DNA of 64,000 bases from Nostoc sp. NIES-3756. GTDB lineage: Bacteria; Cyanobacteriota; Cyanobacteriia; Cyanobacteriales; Nostocaceae. The stretch's first letter is position 1, and each line of letters begins with the position of its first letter. The notes under the pieces are model-generated. The model saw only the letters and a list, made by a program, of their open reading frames with translations, ran no database searches and was not told where the DNA came from. Made by a program: the position numbers and the translations under genes. Positions 28,720-38,793 of this stretch are shown piece by piece. The stretch spans positions 62,001 to 126,000 of the forward strand of contig NZ_AP017296.1 in the NCBI RefSeq assembly GCF_001548375.1, read 5' to 3'.

Positions 28720-29157
28720 TGATATTATAGCTAACATAGCTGCTATTGCCCCATTTTAAGAGGTGAGTTTCGTTGACTTGAGTTTCTACCATAACTGCCT
28801 ACTTGTAGTAATAACATTTTAGCCAACACTATTTTTAAGGTTTCTGCTTTTGGATTATTTTTGGGATAAAATTTTGAACCAATAATTGACAACCATCGGA
28901 TAATACGCGGATTCATGGATAATCCGATGGCTGTACTCACAAGAGGATATAGCTTAAGGATTTGAGATTTAGTGATACTTCGACAAGCTCAATATAAGTT
29001 CTAGATTTGTTCCGCCTAAAAGAGACGGAGATAATACCCAAAAAATAATCCAAAATCCAAAATCTAGAGCGTCAAAATCGTAATTTTACTCAGGTAATCT
29101 TAAGACTACTTAAATATACTTTATACGTAATGTTATATTAACCTAAGTGTAAAAAAG
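28720..29157. other. intergenic, weak minus-strand frame
   Basis: About 440 bases. A 65-codon minus-strand frame (28743-28940) has no recognisable domain and no good ribosome site; it might be the remnant of a longer gene. The remainder is AT-rich and should hold the porin promoter. Confidence 0.4.
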
Positions 29158-30861
29158 TTGAAAAGTAGTTTAGTTGACTGTGGTAAATATAAATTCTGGA
29201 TATTCGTATGCTTATTAGTTGTAGAAACAACCGGAGTTATACAAAAAGCAATTGCCCAAGAGTACCTATTCCCAGAAGTGAAAGAGAGTCTAAATGCCAA
29301 TTCTCCCTCTAGTGTTTTTCCCTCCACTATAGATGAGTCTTTAAGAAAAACCGAACTAATGGCACAAGTCACATCGGTTTCACGATTACAGGATGTACAA
29401 TCCACAGATTGGGCATTTCAAGCATTACAGTCTTTAGTGGAACGTTATGGCTGTATAGCTGGTTATTCCAATGGCACATATAGAGGTAATAGGACAATTA
29501 GCCGATATGAATTTGCAGCAGGTATCAATGCTTGCTTAAAGCGTATCAATGAACTAATCACCACAAATAGCAATCAGTTAGCTATAAGTGAAGATTTGGC
29601 AAAGTTGCAAAAACTGCAAGAAGATTTCGCTGGTGAATTAGCGACTTTGCGAGGTAGAGTTGATAGTCTAGAATCCCGCACCAGTGACATAGAAACTGAA
29701 CAATTTTCTCCCACTACTAAACTGAGTGGATTGTTAATTACTGGGGTACAAAGACGGAGTGGCAATCGTGGCGATGTCAACCCTAGAGACGGGCAGAAAG
29801 ATACAGATGATGCTGGTACAAATATTAATGTGATCTCTTTGACACAACTATATTTAACCAGCCAATTTACTCCTCGGAGTTATTTATTTACAGGTCTTTT
29901 ATATGGTGTTGGTGACACTACACCGAGATTTAACAATAATGTTTCTCGCAATGATGTATTTCTTGGTTACGAATTTCCTACAGATAATAAAATTATTATT
30001 AGTGACCTCAATTATCGCTGGTTGGTGGCAGACAACTTAGCACTCATGATAGGAACAGAAGGCGTAAACATGACAACTGCTTTCCGTGGGCCAAATCGGA
30101 TAGAAAGTGCTGCTACTGGTTCGTTATCTTATTTTGCTCAAAGAAATCCTATTTTAAATATGGGTTTTGGTCGTGGTGGTGTAGCCCTCGATTGGCAAAT
30201 TGCCAAACGTGTCAGTTTGCAAGCAATTTATTCTAGTAATACACCTAGTAATCCAGGTAAAAGAACTGGATTATTTGATGGTAATACCACTACAGGTATA
30301 CAGTTTTTGTTAACACCAAATGATGACCTAGATTTGAGCTTATATTACGTTAATAATTACTCTGGAGATGGTTGTCTGTTAACTTTTGTTGGTGATGAAT
30401 GTTTAACTTCTAATTCAGAACCGCTACAAACCAATGCTATTGGTGCTACTGTAACTTGGCAGGTTTCTCCGCGTATAACTTTAGGTGCATGGGGTGGTTA
30501 CACTAATTCCTACATTCCTGGCAGTTCAGGAAATGTAGAAACTACCAATTATATGGTGTTTATGAATTTCCCTGATTTATTTGCTAAAGGTAATCTGGGC
30601 GGCATTTATGTTGGGCAACCTCCTAAAATTATTAGTAGTGACTTAACTGAAGGTAGTAATGTTCCAGACTCTATCAACTCTGGTAGAGGACGTGCAGGAG
30701 GGCAACCAGGCACGACTACCCAATTTGAAGTATTTTATCGTTTCCAGCTAACAGACAATATCAGCATTACACCGGGAATAATTCATATTTTAGAACCCGG
30801 TCATACACCTGATAATGACCCTGTAACTATTGGTATATTACGGAGTAGCTTCAGTTTTTAA
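29158..30861 (+). CDS. SLH-domain iron-uptake-type porin (OprB-like)
   Basis: A 567-residue outer-membrane porin. TTG start, signal segment FWIFVCLLVVETTGVIQKAIA, then one SLH domain (VQSTDWAFQALQSLVERYGC, YRGNRTISRYEFAAGINACL), a coiled coil (LAKLQKLQEDFAGELATLRG) and a long beta-barrel of the carbohydrate-selective porin type ending in Phe (RSSFSF). This is the standard cyanobacterial porin, which links the outer membrane to the wall through SLH and passes ions and small solutes. The TTG start is weak but covers the whole signal. Confidence 0.9.
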   Translation: MKSSLVDCGKYKFWIFVCLLVVETTGVIQKAIAQEYLFPEVKESLNANSPSSVFPSTIDESLRKTELMAQVTSVSRLQDVQSTDWAFQALQSLVERYGCIAGYSNGTYRGNRTISRYEFAAGINACLKRINELITTNSNQLAISEDLAKLQKLQEDFAGELATLRGRVDSLESRTSDIETEQFSPTTKLSGLLITGVQRRSGNRGDVNPRDGQKDTDDAGTNINVISLTQLYLTSQFTPRSYLFTGLLYGVGDTTPRFNNNVSRNDVFLGYEFPTDNKIIISDLNYRWLVADNLALMIGTEGVNMTTAFRGPNRIESAATGSLSYFAQRNPILNMGFGRGGVALDWQIAKRVSLQAIYSSNTPSNPGKRTGLFDGNTTTGIQFLLTPNDDLDLSLYYVNNYSGDGCLLTFVGDECLTSNSEPLQTNAIGATVTWQVSPRITLGAWGGYTNSYIPGSSGNVETTNYMVFMNFPDLFAKGNLGGIYVGQPPKIISSDLTEGSNVPDSINSGRGRAGGQPGTTTQFEVFYRFQLTDNISITPGIIHILEPGHTPDNDPVTIGILRSSFSF

Positions 30862-30894
30862 GCCTAATTTATTTGCTTATTTATCAAGGTGTAA

Positions 30895-31197
30895 CTACTG
30901 TTGCATTGAGGGATGGTAGAAAATTCTGCTAGATATAGGAATCCTTGAGCTAGGTTTAGTAATTACTGATGACATACTACTGTTGGAGTCAGAAACCATT
31001 ACTTTTTCTCTTTCACTGGAGTTATTCGAGTTGCTAGACTCAGCAGGTAAAGTGGTCTTCTTATCAGTAACAACTTCCGATGAGATAGATACACTATCAT
31101 TAGATTTTTGCTCTAATTCTCTAACATTTTGAGCTTGAGATGGTACTAATATCGAAACTTGACTAACTATCAAGATTGCCCCAAACAAATTACGCAT
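30895..31197 (-). CDS. small secreted Ser-rich hypothetical protein
   Basis: 100 residues with a signal peptide (MRNLFGAILIVSQVSILVPSQA). The mature part is Ser/Asn-rich and probably disordered. No domain. Convergent with the porin gene. Confidence 0.5.
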   Translation of the reverse strand: MRNLFGAILIVSQVSILVPSQAQNVRELEQKSNDSVSISSEVVTDKKTTLPAESSNSNNSSEREKVMVSDSNSSMSSVITKPSSRIPISSRIFYHPSMQQ

Positions 31198-31560
31198 TGA
31201 ATAATTTATTGATGATTTATCAGGTATATCTATACGTTAGATTGTTATAGTTGCACAGCCAAGAGAATTTTTACGTAAACAGTTCCTAAAAAACCATTTT
31301 CATAAATCTAGATATTTTTAACTAAATTTATATAGTTTTAGTAATTTTCTTATAAAGAATCAATTTAATATAATTTCTTTGTAAGTTTTTTATTTTATAA
31401 GATAAAAACTTTAAGAAATTAAATAATTATTTTTTTCAAGCTGTTAGCAATAGATGAATGTGTATTGGATAACTTGTATTTTACACAAGCCATTGGGTTT
31501 AAAAAACATCAAAAATCTTTGAGTTATGAGAGCGCGGAGCTAATGCTCCCATGACTTTCT
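31198..31560. other. very AT-rich intergenic region
   Basis: About 360 bases between the small secreted protein gene and the end of the sensor-kinase gene, both on the minus strand. No gene, hairpin or repeat recognised. Confidence 0.5.
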
Positions 31561-32844
31561 TCAAGCGATATGTGCCATGATCTGCTGCAATGGAATTTGC
31601 ACGACAAACTCAGTTCCTTGTCCCACAGTAGAACGACACTCGATTTTGCCATTATGTTTTTCAGTGATAATTTGATAGCTAATCGACAGCCCTAAACCAG
31701 TTCCTTTACCAACAGGTTTGGTAGTGAAAAAAGGATTGAACAGTTGAGAGCAAATTGATTCTGGAATGCCAACTCCATTATCAGCGATACTAACTCTAAC
31801 CCAGTCCGTATCGATTACAGAAGTACGAATAGTGATAGTGGGGGTGGTAATATTTGACTCTTCTAAGGCATCGATCGCATTACTCAAAATATTCATGAAT
31901 ACTTGGTTGAGTTGGCTAGGGTAGCATTCAACCTCCGGTAACTGTGCGTAGTCTTTGATAACTTGAATGGCAGGAAAATTCGATTTGGCTTTAAGACGGT
32001 GTTGTAAAATCACTAAGGTGCTATTCATGCCTGCATGAATATCGACAGCTTTAAATTCGGATTCATCCAAACGGGAAAAGTTTCGCAGGGACAGGACAAG
32101 TTGGCGAATGCGCTCACTACCTATTTCCATCGAACCCAGCATCTTCAATAAGTCTTCTTGCAAAAATTCCAACTCCAAGTTTTTGGCCCGCGCTTGAATT
32201 TCCTCTACTGGATGGGGATAGTTCTTTTGGTAGAGTTGGACAAATTCTAGTAAATCTTGAGTATATTCTTTCACATAGGTCAGGTTGCCGTGGATGAAAT
32301 TCACGGGATTGTTGATTTCGTGGGCGATTCCCGCTACCAACTGGCCAAGAGCAGACATTTTTTCACCCTGTACTAGATGCTGTTGGGCTTGCTTGAGGCT
32401 TTCTAAAGCTTGGTTAAGTTCCTCAGTGCGCTGTTCCACAATGCGAGTAGCATGACGCAATTCTAGATGTACCTGGATGCGTGCCAACACTTCCTCATGC
32501 TGAATTGGTTTGGTGATGTAATCCACTGCACCCAGCCTTAAGCCTTTAACTTTATCCACTGAGTCAGAAAGTGCGGTCATGAAAATCACAGGAATCTTGC
32601 TAGTGTCAGGGTTAGCTTTCAGGCGTTGACAGGTTTCAAAGCCATCGATCCCTGGCATCATCACATCTAATAAAATCAAGTTAGGTTGAGATATTTGCAG
32701 ACGTTGCAGGGCAGTTTCACCATTTTTGGCGATCGCCACTCGGTACCCTTGCTCACTCAGCAAATCAAACAATACTTGCAGATTGGTGGGGGTATCATCT
32801 ACGATTAAAATCGTGTTGTCCTGAGCCAAGCAATCAACAGACAT
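31561..32844 (-). CDS. response regulator-histidine kinase hybrid
   Basis: 427 residues. N-terminal receiver (NTILIVDDTPTNLQVLF, phospho-acceptor Asp in LILLDVMMPGIDGFE, Lys in DYITKPI), a coiled coil, HisKA with catalytic His in AGIAHEINNPVNFIHGN, and HATPase_c (N box NILSNAIDAL, DNGVGIP, GKGTGLGLSIS). No transmembrane segment, so it is a soluble kinase. It starts 56 nt after the larger kinase gene and probably receives phosphate from it. Confidence 0.95.
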   Translation of the reverse strand: MSVDCLAQDNTILIVDDTPTNLQVLFDLLSEQGYRVAIAKNGETALQRLQISQPNLILLDVMMPGIDGFETCQRLKANPDTSKIPVIFMTALSDSVDKVKGLRLGAVDYITKPIQHEEVLARIQVHLELRHATRIVEQRTEELNQALESLKQAQQHLVQGEKMSALGQLVAGIAHEINNPVNFIHGNLTYVKEYTQDLLEFVQLYQKNYPHPVEEIQARAKNLELEFLQEDLLKMLGSMEIGSERIRQLVLSLRNFSRLDESEFKAVDIHAGMNSTLVILQHRLKAKSNFPAIQVIKDYAQLPEVECYPSQLNQVFMNILSNAIDALEESNITTPTITIRTSVIDTDWVRVSIADNGVGIPESICSQLFNPFFTTKPVGKGTGLGLSISYQIITEKHNGKIECRSTVGQGTEFVVQIPLQQIMAHIA

Positions 32845-32900
32845 AATTGCATACCTAAAATAAATAGTTTAAATAGTGGGTTGAAGCATTACATGAATGA

Positions 32901-35654
32901 TTACATTGCAGATTCCAGCAAATGTATGATCGCTTCATCATCAAACGAATGGCACAGTTCCAGAACCCGGTTAGCAAAAGCTGCATACTCAGGCGCTAAT
33001 TGTTTAATTCGCTTGGCTTCCTGTTGCACATCGGTCATCAATCCACCTTGTATAGCGGTGTAAAGGGCTGTGAGTTCTACGCTTGGGGGTAGCACTAGGT
33101 CAGCCTCATCATCAGTTGTAGCAACTGCTGGGGCTGGTTGTGATAATTCTTCATAAACCCATTGCAACTGCAAAAGTTGCTGTAATTGAGCTAATAAACC
33201 TGTAAAATCGATAGGTTTTGGCAAAAAGCTACTACACCCAGCTTCCAAACTGACCTGCATATCCACTTGAGAGACAGTAGCGGGAGAGGCAATGATGGGG
33301 ATGGTGGCAAAGTCTGGCAATTGACGCAGGCGACGAGTCATGGCTAGACCATCCATAACAGACATATGTACGTCAGTAATAATTAGGTCGGGACGCATTT
33401 GTAAGGCTATATCTAAACCTGCTTGTCCATCACTGGCTTGAGCCAACTTGAAGCCCAAAGGTTCCAACATATTGACTACGACTAAGCAGTTTTCTGGATA
33501 GTCATCAATGACCAAAATTTTGCGCTGTTCGCCTTGATAGCCAATCACTTTTTCCTGAGTCACTTCTTCTAATGTCCACTCTGAAGCTAAGGGCAGGTCT
33601 AATTCAAACCAGAAACAACTGCCCTGACCAAGTACACTCTCAACTTGAATGGAACTACCCATTTTCTCGATAATCTGTTGGCTGATAGCCAAGCCCAAAC
33701 CAGTACCTTCAATGTTGCGTTCTCGTTTCCCTGCTTGCTCAAAGGGTAAAAAAATTGTTGTGATTTTGTCTGCTGGAATGCCAATGCCCGTATCTTCAAT
33801 CACAAATCGAATCCTGCGGATAAGATCAGATGCCGTCGGCACATCAACGACTTCCACCCGGAACGTGACTCTGCCAACGTCGGTAAACTTGACGGCATTA
33901 CTAAGCAAATTTAACAAAACTTGCCGCAGTCGCTTGTCATCAGTATGGATGGCAGTAGGTAAGTTCTTAGCAGGTTGGTAATGAAACTCCACACCTTTTT
34001 GCTCGGACTTGACGCGGCAGATATCCACAGTGGAGGCTAAGAAATTAGCTAAGTGGAAGTCTTGCGTATAGAGTTCCATCTTTTGTACTTCTAACTTTGA
34101 AAAATCTAAAATGTCGTTGATTAGCGTTAACAAGTGAGCAGCGCACTGATGAATTACTTCTAATCCCTTCATCTGTTTGCTGGGGGTGGCAGGGTCGCGC
34201 TGGATGATTTGGGTATAGCCAAGAATCCCATTAAGTGGAGTCCTCAGTTCGTGATTCATGTTGGCGAGAAATTCGCTCTTGGTGCGGTTGGCGGTTTCGG
34301 CAGTTTCCTTTGCCTGTCGTAGTTCATCTGTGCGTTGTGCCACCCGTTGTTCTAGTTCTGCCTTGCTTTCTTCCAGCGCAGTGAACGATTCACGCAGTCG
34401 CCCTGCCATTTGGTTGAAAGAATGGGCAAGACTGTTAAGTTCTTGGATATTGCCTCCTATGACTATTTGGTTTAAGTCACCAGATGCCACTGCCTGACTA
34501 GCTTTATTCACACGCAAAATCGGAATCGCTATCCAACGCGAAGTAAAGATACCGACCACAGTTGCTACGGCCAATGCCACCACACAAAGCCAAATAGTAG
34601 TTTGGGTGTTGGCGTTGATTTGTGCCATGAAGCTACTTTCTGGAACACTGGTAACAATGAACCATTCCAAGCCATATTGGTCGCGCCAGGGGGCAATATG
34701 TACATGGTATATCTGTCCTTGAAGATTGATCTTTAGGTCTTGATGATGAATCAGGGAATGAAGGTCTGGAATCCTTTTTTTGATGCGCTTTGCCAAAGCT
34801 TTAACGATGGGATTGGGACTATCTGTTGCTTTGATGCGCTTAATTTCTTGATTGGCAACAATAAAAGGCTTTTCCTGGGCAGAATTAGCCACTAACATCC
34901 CATCCCGCTCCAGAATAAATATTTGCCCAGAATCGCTGAACTCTAGATTGTGGAGAAATTCGCTCAATTTTAACAGATGAATATCTACCCCCACCACACC
35001 TAATAACTTATGGTTGGCATCATAAACTGGACGACCGGCTGATGCGGCAATGTAGGGCGGATAGGCTGGATCATAGTAAGTGTAAATCCTAGTCCAACTG
35101 GGTTTTCCGGCTTTGATTGGTTCGGTGTAGTTAGTTTCGTTAAGAGTATCCCAAGTGGCAGTAGTGAGAACTTGAGTGGGGTTGCCATCTTGATCTGTCA
35201 GGTAAGTAGTATTATTTTTAGGCAGATTGGGGGTTTTAGTAACCGTATCATCAATGGTGACGGTTTTACCATCATAACGGGCAGCACCCGCCGCTTCCCC
35301 CGTAGGTAGGCACATAGTAATGTAAGTCAAGTCATAGGCTTGCATTTGCTGCCAGAAGTATTTGCCAACAGTTTTGCGATCGCGCCCACTCAACAATCCC
35401 AAACGCATAGCATTGGCATTGATTTGATTGACTTGATGGGGAATTGCCAAATAAGTATCCAAATGGCTGTTCACCTGTGAGCTAGTACGCACTGTCAACT
35501 GCTTTGCCAGATCCTGAATCGCTTTTTCACCGTTTTTGAACGACAGATATCCAATTAATCCTACTGCCCCAAAAATCTGCAACACAAAGGGTATAATTAA
35601 TACCCATTGCAAGGGAAGTGAGTGGTTTTTAAGAGAAGAGAAATTCTTTTTCAT
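32901..35654 (-). CDS. membrane hybrid histidine kinase (Cache-HAMP-HisKA-HATPase-REC)
   Basis: 917 residues. Two transmembrane helices (WVLIIPFVLQIFGAVGLIGY near 18 and TIWLCVVALAVATVVGIF near 350) bracket a dCache periplasmic sensor. Then HAMP, coiled coil, HisKA (MNHELRTPLNGILGYTQI), HATPase_c (NLLSNAVKF, EDTGIGIP, GTGLGLAISQ), and a receiver with Asp in LIITDVHMSVMDG. The last 80 residues are a helical tail usual in cyanobacterial hybrids. Signal unknown. First gene of the pair. Confidence 0.95.
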   Translation of the reverse strand: MKKNFSSLKNHSLPLQWVLIIPFVLQIFGAVGLIGYLSFKNGEKAIQDLAKQLTVRTSSQVNSHLDTYLAIPHQVNQINANAMRLGLLSGRDRKTVGKYFWQQMQAYDLTYITMCLPTGEAAGAARYDGKTVTIDDTVTKTPNLPKNNTTYLTDQDGNPTQVLTTATWDTLNETNYTEPIKAGKPSWTRIYTYYDPAYPPYIAASAGRPVYDANHKLLGVVGVDIHLLKLSEFLHNLEFSDSGQIFILERDGMLVANSAQEKPFIVANQEIKRIKATDSPNPIVKALAKRIKKRIPDLHSLIHHQDLKINLQGQIYHVHIAPWRDQYGLEWFIVTSVPESSFMAQINANTQTTIWLCVVALAVATVVGIFTSRWIAIPILRVNKASQAVASGDLNQIVIGGNIQELNSLAHSFNQMAGRLRESFTALEESKAELEQRVAQRTDELRQAKETAETANRTKSEFLANMNHELRTPLNGILGYTQIIQRDPATPSKQMKGLEVIHQCAAHLLTLINDILDFSKLEVQKMELYTQDFHLANFLASTVDICRVKSEQKGVEFHYQPAKNLPTAIHTDDKRLRQVLLNLLSNAVKFTDVGRVTFRVEVVDVPTASDLIRRIRFVIEDTGIGIPADKITTIFLPFEQAGKRERNIEGTGLGLAISQQIIEKMGSSIQVESVLGQGSCFWFELDLPLASEWTLEEVTQEKVIGYQGEQRKILVIDDYPENCLVVVNMLEPLGFKLAQASDGQAGLDIALQMRPDLIITDVHMSVMDGLAMTRRLRQLPDFATIPIIASPATVSQVDMQVSLEAGCSSFLPKPIDFTGLLAQLQQLLQLQWVYEELSQPAPAVATTDDEADLVLPPSVELTALYTAIQGGLMTDVQQEAKRIKQLAPEYAAFANRVLELCHSFDDEAIIHLLESAM

Positions 35655-35943
35655 AACTCAAAGGGATTAGGCTGCAAAGGATGAGGGATAATCGCCAGTC
35701 CTTGCAATTAGTTTTCAAAAGCAGTAGGAGGGGACTGTGGCGTTATACCAATTCAAAATTAAGAAAGTGAGACTTAGCATTGTTACTAAACGCCTTTTCA
35801 CTGCATAAGTAGTTTTAATTTATCTACGTATATACAGCTAGAGCAAATAGCTATTGTCTGCTCTTGCTCATTGTTAGTTCATAATGGTTTTTGAGCGATG
35901 TCTGCGACAAGTCGCTTGCACCTCTACACTCTGATTCAACGAT
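35655..35943. other. intergenic, promoter region of kinase gene
   Basis: About 290 bases. Includes TATACCAATTCAAAATTAAG near 35744, resembling IS630 terminal sequences, but no partner repeat was found. No gene seen. Confidence 0.4.
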
Positions 35944-36105
35944 TTAATTTACATTCTGTGATTCGAGAGTTGGCAAAGAGCGAATCAACTCTCGAATCAC
36001 ATCTGTTGCTGGTCGTCCTGTGCTTGAACAGTATTTGTCCAATCTTTCGGCTTCACTCGATGAAAGATTGATTGTCATCCGTTTTGCAGCCCATTTCTTA
36101 TTCAC
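35944..36105 (-). CDS. small ribbon-helix-helix (CopG-like) protein
   Basis: A 53-residue frame from GTG at 36105 (44 residues if ATG at 36078 is used). RMTINLSSSEAERLDKYCS is an RHH strand and first helix, and GRPATDVIRELIRSLP the second helix. Such proteins are DNA-binding autoregulators, often antitoxins. No toxin gene is adjacent. Confidence 0.65.
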   Translation of the reverse strand: MNKKWAAKRMTINLSSSEAERLDKYCSSTGRPATDVIRELIRSLPTLESQNVN

Positions 36106-36509
36106 GGGTTAAATTAGCTCTACTGGAAACTACTTTTCTAATATCAATCATCTAAACTGTTGCTACCACGATAGATTTGATGAATTTAGATTTAAGAAGC
36201 TATCAAGAAACTGCACTTATCCTTAAACCTGTAATGAAGTGCTTAAATAAATGCCAGAGTGTGAAGTTTAGGTAATTTAAAAACAAAGACTATGAATAGA
36301 ATATAAGCTAAACGTTTTTATGCAATTTAACACTCGGTAGAAATAATGATGTTTATCAAATTATCCAAAGACAGCTTCAGGTAGCTTAAGTTAGGAATAG
36401 CAATATTTCTATTGAAGTGCAGTTACAGTTCAACAGCTTAACTGCCCCAATGCCAAGAATAGATCAGAAGACTTTCACCAAGAGCGATCACTGTTAATGC
36501 AAGATATCT
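36106..36509. other. intergenic, no gene seen
   Basis: About 400 AT-rich bases. No supported frame or structure. Confidence 0.45.
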
Positions 36510-37070
36510 CTATTCCTGTTCTGAAAGGATAGAGTAATTCAGGAACTTGACACACCAATCATTAAATGGTTGCCATAAGCTATCATCCTTTGCCAGATAG
36601 ACAAGAATATAATCGTCTTTTGAAAATTCCAATCTTTCTACCATTTGTACTGGTGTGATAACTTCATAATCATCTAAACTTGCACAACAGAAACCATCTC
36701 CAGGCTCAGGAATTTCAAACGCTTCAAAGCTAGGAGGTAAATCTACTCCTGGATTTTCTACAGTTCCAGCATAACCTCTATCTTTCCATTCTTCGGCTGT
36801 TGTGAGCGATGAAGAGAAAGTTACATATTTGCATTGACAAGCCGCGTAAGCTACAGCCATTAAAGCTAAATCTTCATCTTCTGTTTCAACATAAACAGGA
36901 AGGTAAGCTAGGTTATCTTCTGCATCTGCTTCTGAAAAATCATCATCCTCTTCCTCGTCAACATTTTCATCATCACTTTCATATTCATATTCATATTCAT
37001 CATCACTGTCTGCATAAAAATCTTGCCCAGCACTATAGGGTACTAAAACAATAAGCCCGTTCTTACTCAT
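36510..37070 (-). CDS. acidic hypothetical protein, third gene of unknown operon
   Basis: 186 residues. After a hydrophobic strand (NGLIVLVPYSAGQDF) comes a 40-residue run that is nearly all Asp/Glu/Tyr, then an alpha/beta part with Cys (YAACQCKYV, GFCCASLDDYEVI) and a Trp-rich end. No domain recognised. Last of three same-strand genes spaced 57 and 83 nt, probably one transcript. Confidence 0.6.
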   Translation of the reverse strand: MSKNGLIVLVPYSAGQDFYADSDDEYEYEYESDDENVDEEEDDDFSEADAEDNLAYLPVYVETEDEDLALMAVAYAACQCKYVTFSSSLTTAEEWKDRGYAGTVENPGVDLPPSFEAFEIPEPGDGFCCASLDDYEVITPVQMVERLEFSKDDYILVYLAKDDSLWQPFNDWCVKFLNYSILSEQE

Positions 37071-37127
37071 ATTTTTACTTTTACTGAATTTATAGGTTAA
37101 TAAGTTAGATAAATGATTGGTAGATCC

Positions 37128-37634
37128 TTATCTAGTTAAAAAAGAAACACTTGCAGGATATTCAATTAACAATGGTCTTTCAGGAATAAAGCGAGAATTG
37201 TACTCAGACTTTTTACCTAAACCTGTTAAATCCCCTATTTGGATAGGGCAAGCCATTGGTTTCAAATCTTGCACTTCCCAAAAAACAGCCCAAGTTGGCT
37301 TATCGCTGGCTGTAGATGGTGGACGAAACTTGGCTTTCCCTGGATATCTGCCATTGCGGGAATTTACATGACCAATGTATACAGCTTCCCACGATGCTTG
37401 TGAGTAAAAGGGTTGCTCTGTATCTGAGTGTGAAGCGTAAATTAATACTTTAACGTTCTTACCCGTTCTTGACTCATCGATTTTCCGAAATAGCTCAAAA
37501 TCCATACTCCCGAAAGCAATTTTAGGTTTTTCATCACCATGCTCACTCTCTAATTGAGGTATTGCCTCCATCGCTGACAGCAAGTGCATCTCTGGAACGG
37601 GCGCAAGAATGGCAAATGAATGTGTTGCGGTCAT
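37128..37634 (-). CDS. hypothetical protein, possibly EVE/PUA-like, second gene of unknown operon
   Basis: 168 residues from ATG at 37634; the frame is open 16 codons upstream. The C-terminal two-thirds (VLIYASHSD, YIGHVNSRNGRYPG, WAVFWEVQDLKPM, IQIGDLTGLG, IPERPLLIEYP) has the strand and Trp/Gly pattern of EVE/ASCH/PUA folds that bind modified bases. That likeness is by eye and weak. Confidence 0.55.
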   Translation of the reverse strand: MTATHSFAILAPVPEMHLLSAMEAIPQLESEHGDEKPKIAFGSMDFELFRKIDESRTGKNVKVLIYASHSDTEQPFYSQASWEAVYIGHVNSRNGRYPGKAKFRPPSTASDKPTWAVFWEVQDLKPMACPIQIGDLTGLGKKSEYNSRFIPERPLLIEYPASVSFLTR

Positions 37635-37717
37635 ATTTCTGCAAGAATAGTTTGTACCGTAAGCTATTTGTCCTACACCCATTTAGGCGATCGCTGCGGG
37701 GTCAGAATTAAACATCA

Positions 37718-38266
37718 TCACTCAACATCCATATCCAAAGAAAAAGCCGCCTCAATACTTTGCGTAACTTCGCCTGTCTCAAACCGTTCTTTGAATGCAC
37801 CTCGCTTTGTCGCATTTTCGGTTGAGATATCCTGCACACTCACTACCCTACCCGCCTCAAAACTGAAATCCAAAAGCGTTTCAAAAGCACTGCCCTTTTG
37901 ATAACCCATGTGGATGTAGAAATCTCGAATCAAGTCTTTGCCCAACCTGATTCTTCCGGTAAAAGGAGTAAGTAGTTTTAACCCCTGATAGGTTGGATAG
38001 CCGTACTTATCTCCTGGAGGTATTTCTGGCATAATGCCCTGGATTGGTTTGTGACCTCCTTCGACTTCACCAATAACCATTTGTGTCAGGAACAAGCCTT
38101 CATTGGTGATTTCATAGGTGGAGTAAAAGCCACGATAGCAAGCGGTGTGAAGCATCTGCGGCTGCATTCCGTAGTCTTGGGGAATTACTAAGCCTTCCCC
38201 ACTCAGTCCGACTAACTCGTATTCTTCACCTTCATATAAAAACGTGTCTGGGATTTGGGAGGTCAT
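37718..38266 (-). CDS. hypothetical protein, first gene of unknown operon
   Basis: 182 residues, beta-rich, no signal peptide. Segments such as TFLYEGEEYELVGLSGEGLV and AFETLLDFSFEAGRVVSV look well folded but match no family I know. It begins the minus-strand run of three proteins of almost equal length (182, about 168-184, 186). Confidence 0.6.
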   Translation of the reverse strand: MTSQIPDTFLYEGEEYELVGLSGEGLVIPQDYGMQPQMLHTACYRGFYSTYEITNEGLFLTQMVIGEVEGGHKPIQGIMPEIPPGDKYGYPTYQGLKLLTPFTGRIRLGKDLIRDFYIHMGYQKGSAFETLLDFSFEAGRVVSVQDISTENATKRGAFKERFETGEVTQSIEAAFSLDMDVE

Positions 38267-38565
38267 AAAATCTTTCTAAGAAGGTCATTATCTCTTTTAA
38301 TCATGTACACGCTGCCATTCCTGCTATGTAATCTTATGATTCGTCAGCCGAATGCTACGAATTACCATGAGATTGTTCAACACGGGATCTTATTTTAAGT
38401 TTTCCCGTAGCAGAGGCTTGTCTAACAGCTTGCTAGTAAATCGAATCTTAGCGCAAGGCTTAACACCAACGCGGCTGGTATTAATCCAATAGCCAATATC
38501 AGGCGGACTGGCGATCATCTTGGGTGGTTTAATGATTTGGGCGATCGCCTTCACCCGTAAAATGC

Positions 38566-38645
38566 GATAGCGCGAAGCTGGGCGCTCTGCGCCATCGCAC
38601 ACAGAGCGCATCTGCTCACATTCCTGGGGACTGAATTTCCTTGGT
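38566..38645 (-). repeat. palindromic repeat, copy 2, in a gene-family remnant
   Basis: Minus-strand frame FSPQECEQMRSVCDGAERP then ASRYRILRVKAIA. The first ten residues match the LPAECQQMQEVC segment of the gene at 44709-45588; the rest is the palindromic element (GCGCAGAGCGCCCAGC, then GCTTCGCGCTATCGC). So a scrap of that gene family survives with the element joined at the same Cys codon. Confidence 0.6.
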
Positions 38646-38793
38646 TAGTGCTTCGTGTAAGTTGTTAAACTATGTCTTAACTTGAGGTAAAATCAACTTC
38701 ATCAATCAATAATGCTGCTAAAAACCAAGCTATTCATGAGACTTGATTGCAAAAAAGATATTGTTCACTATTTTTGAACAACTTGAGAAAACT

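Noticed and set aside
28743..28940. 65-codon minus-strand frame after the NRPS
   Set aside because: No domain, no ribosome site, no overlap with another gene. Treated as chance or remnant.
35740..35765. TATACCAATTCAAAATTAAG as one end of a MITE
   Set aside because: It resembles IS630 ends, but I found no inverted partner within several hundred bases.
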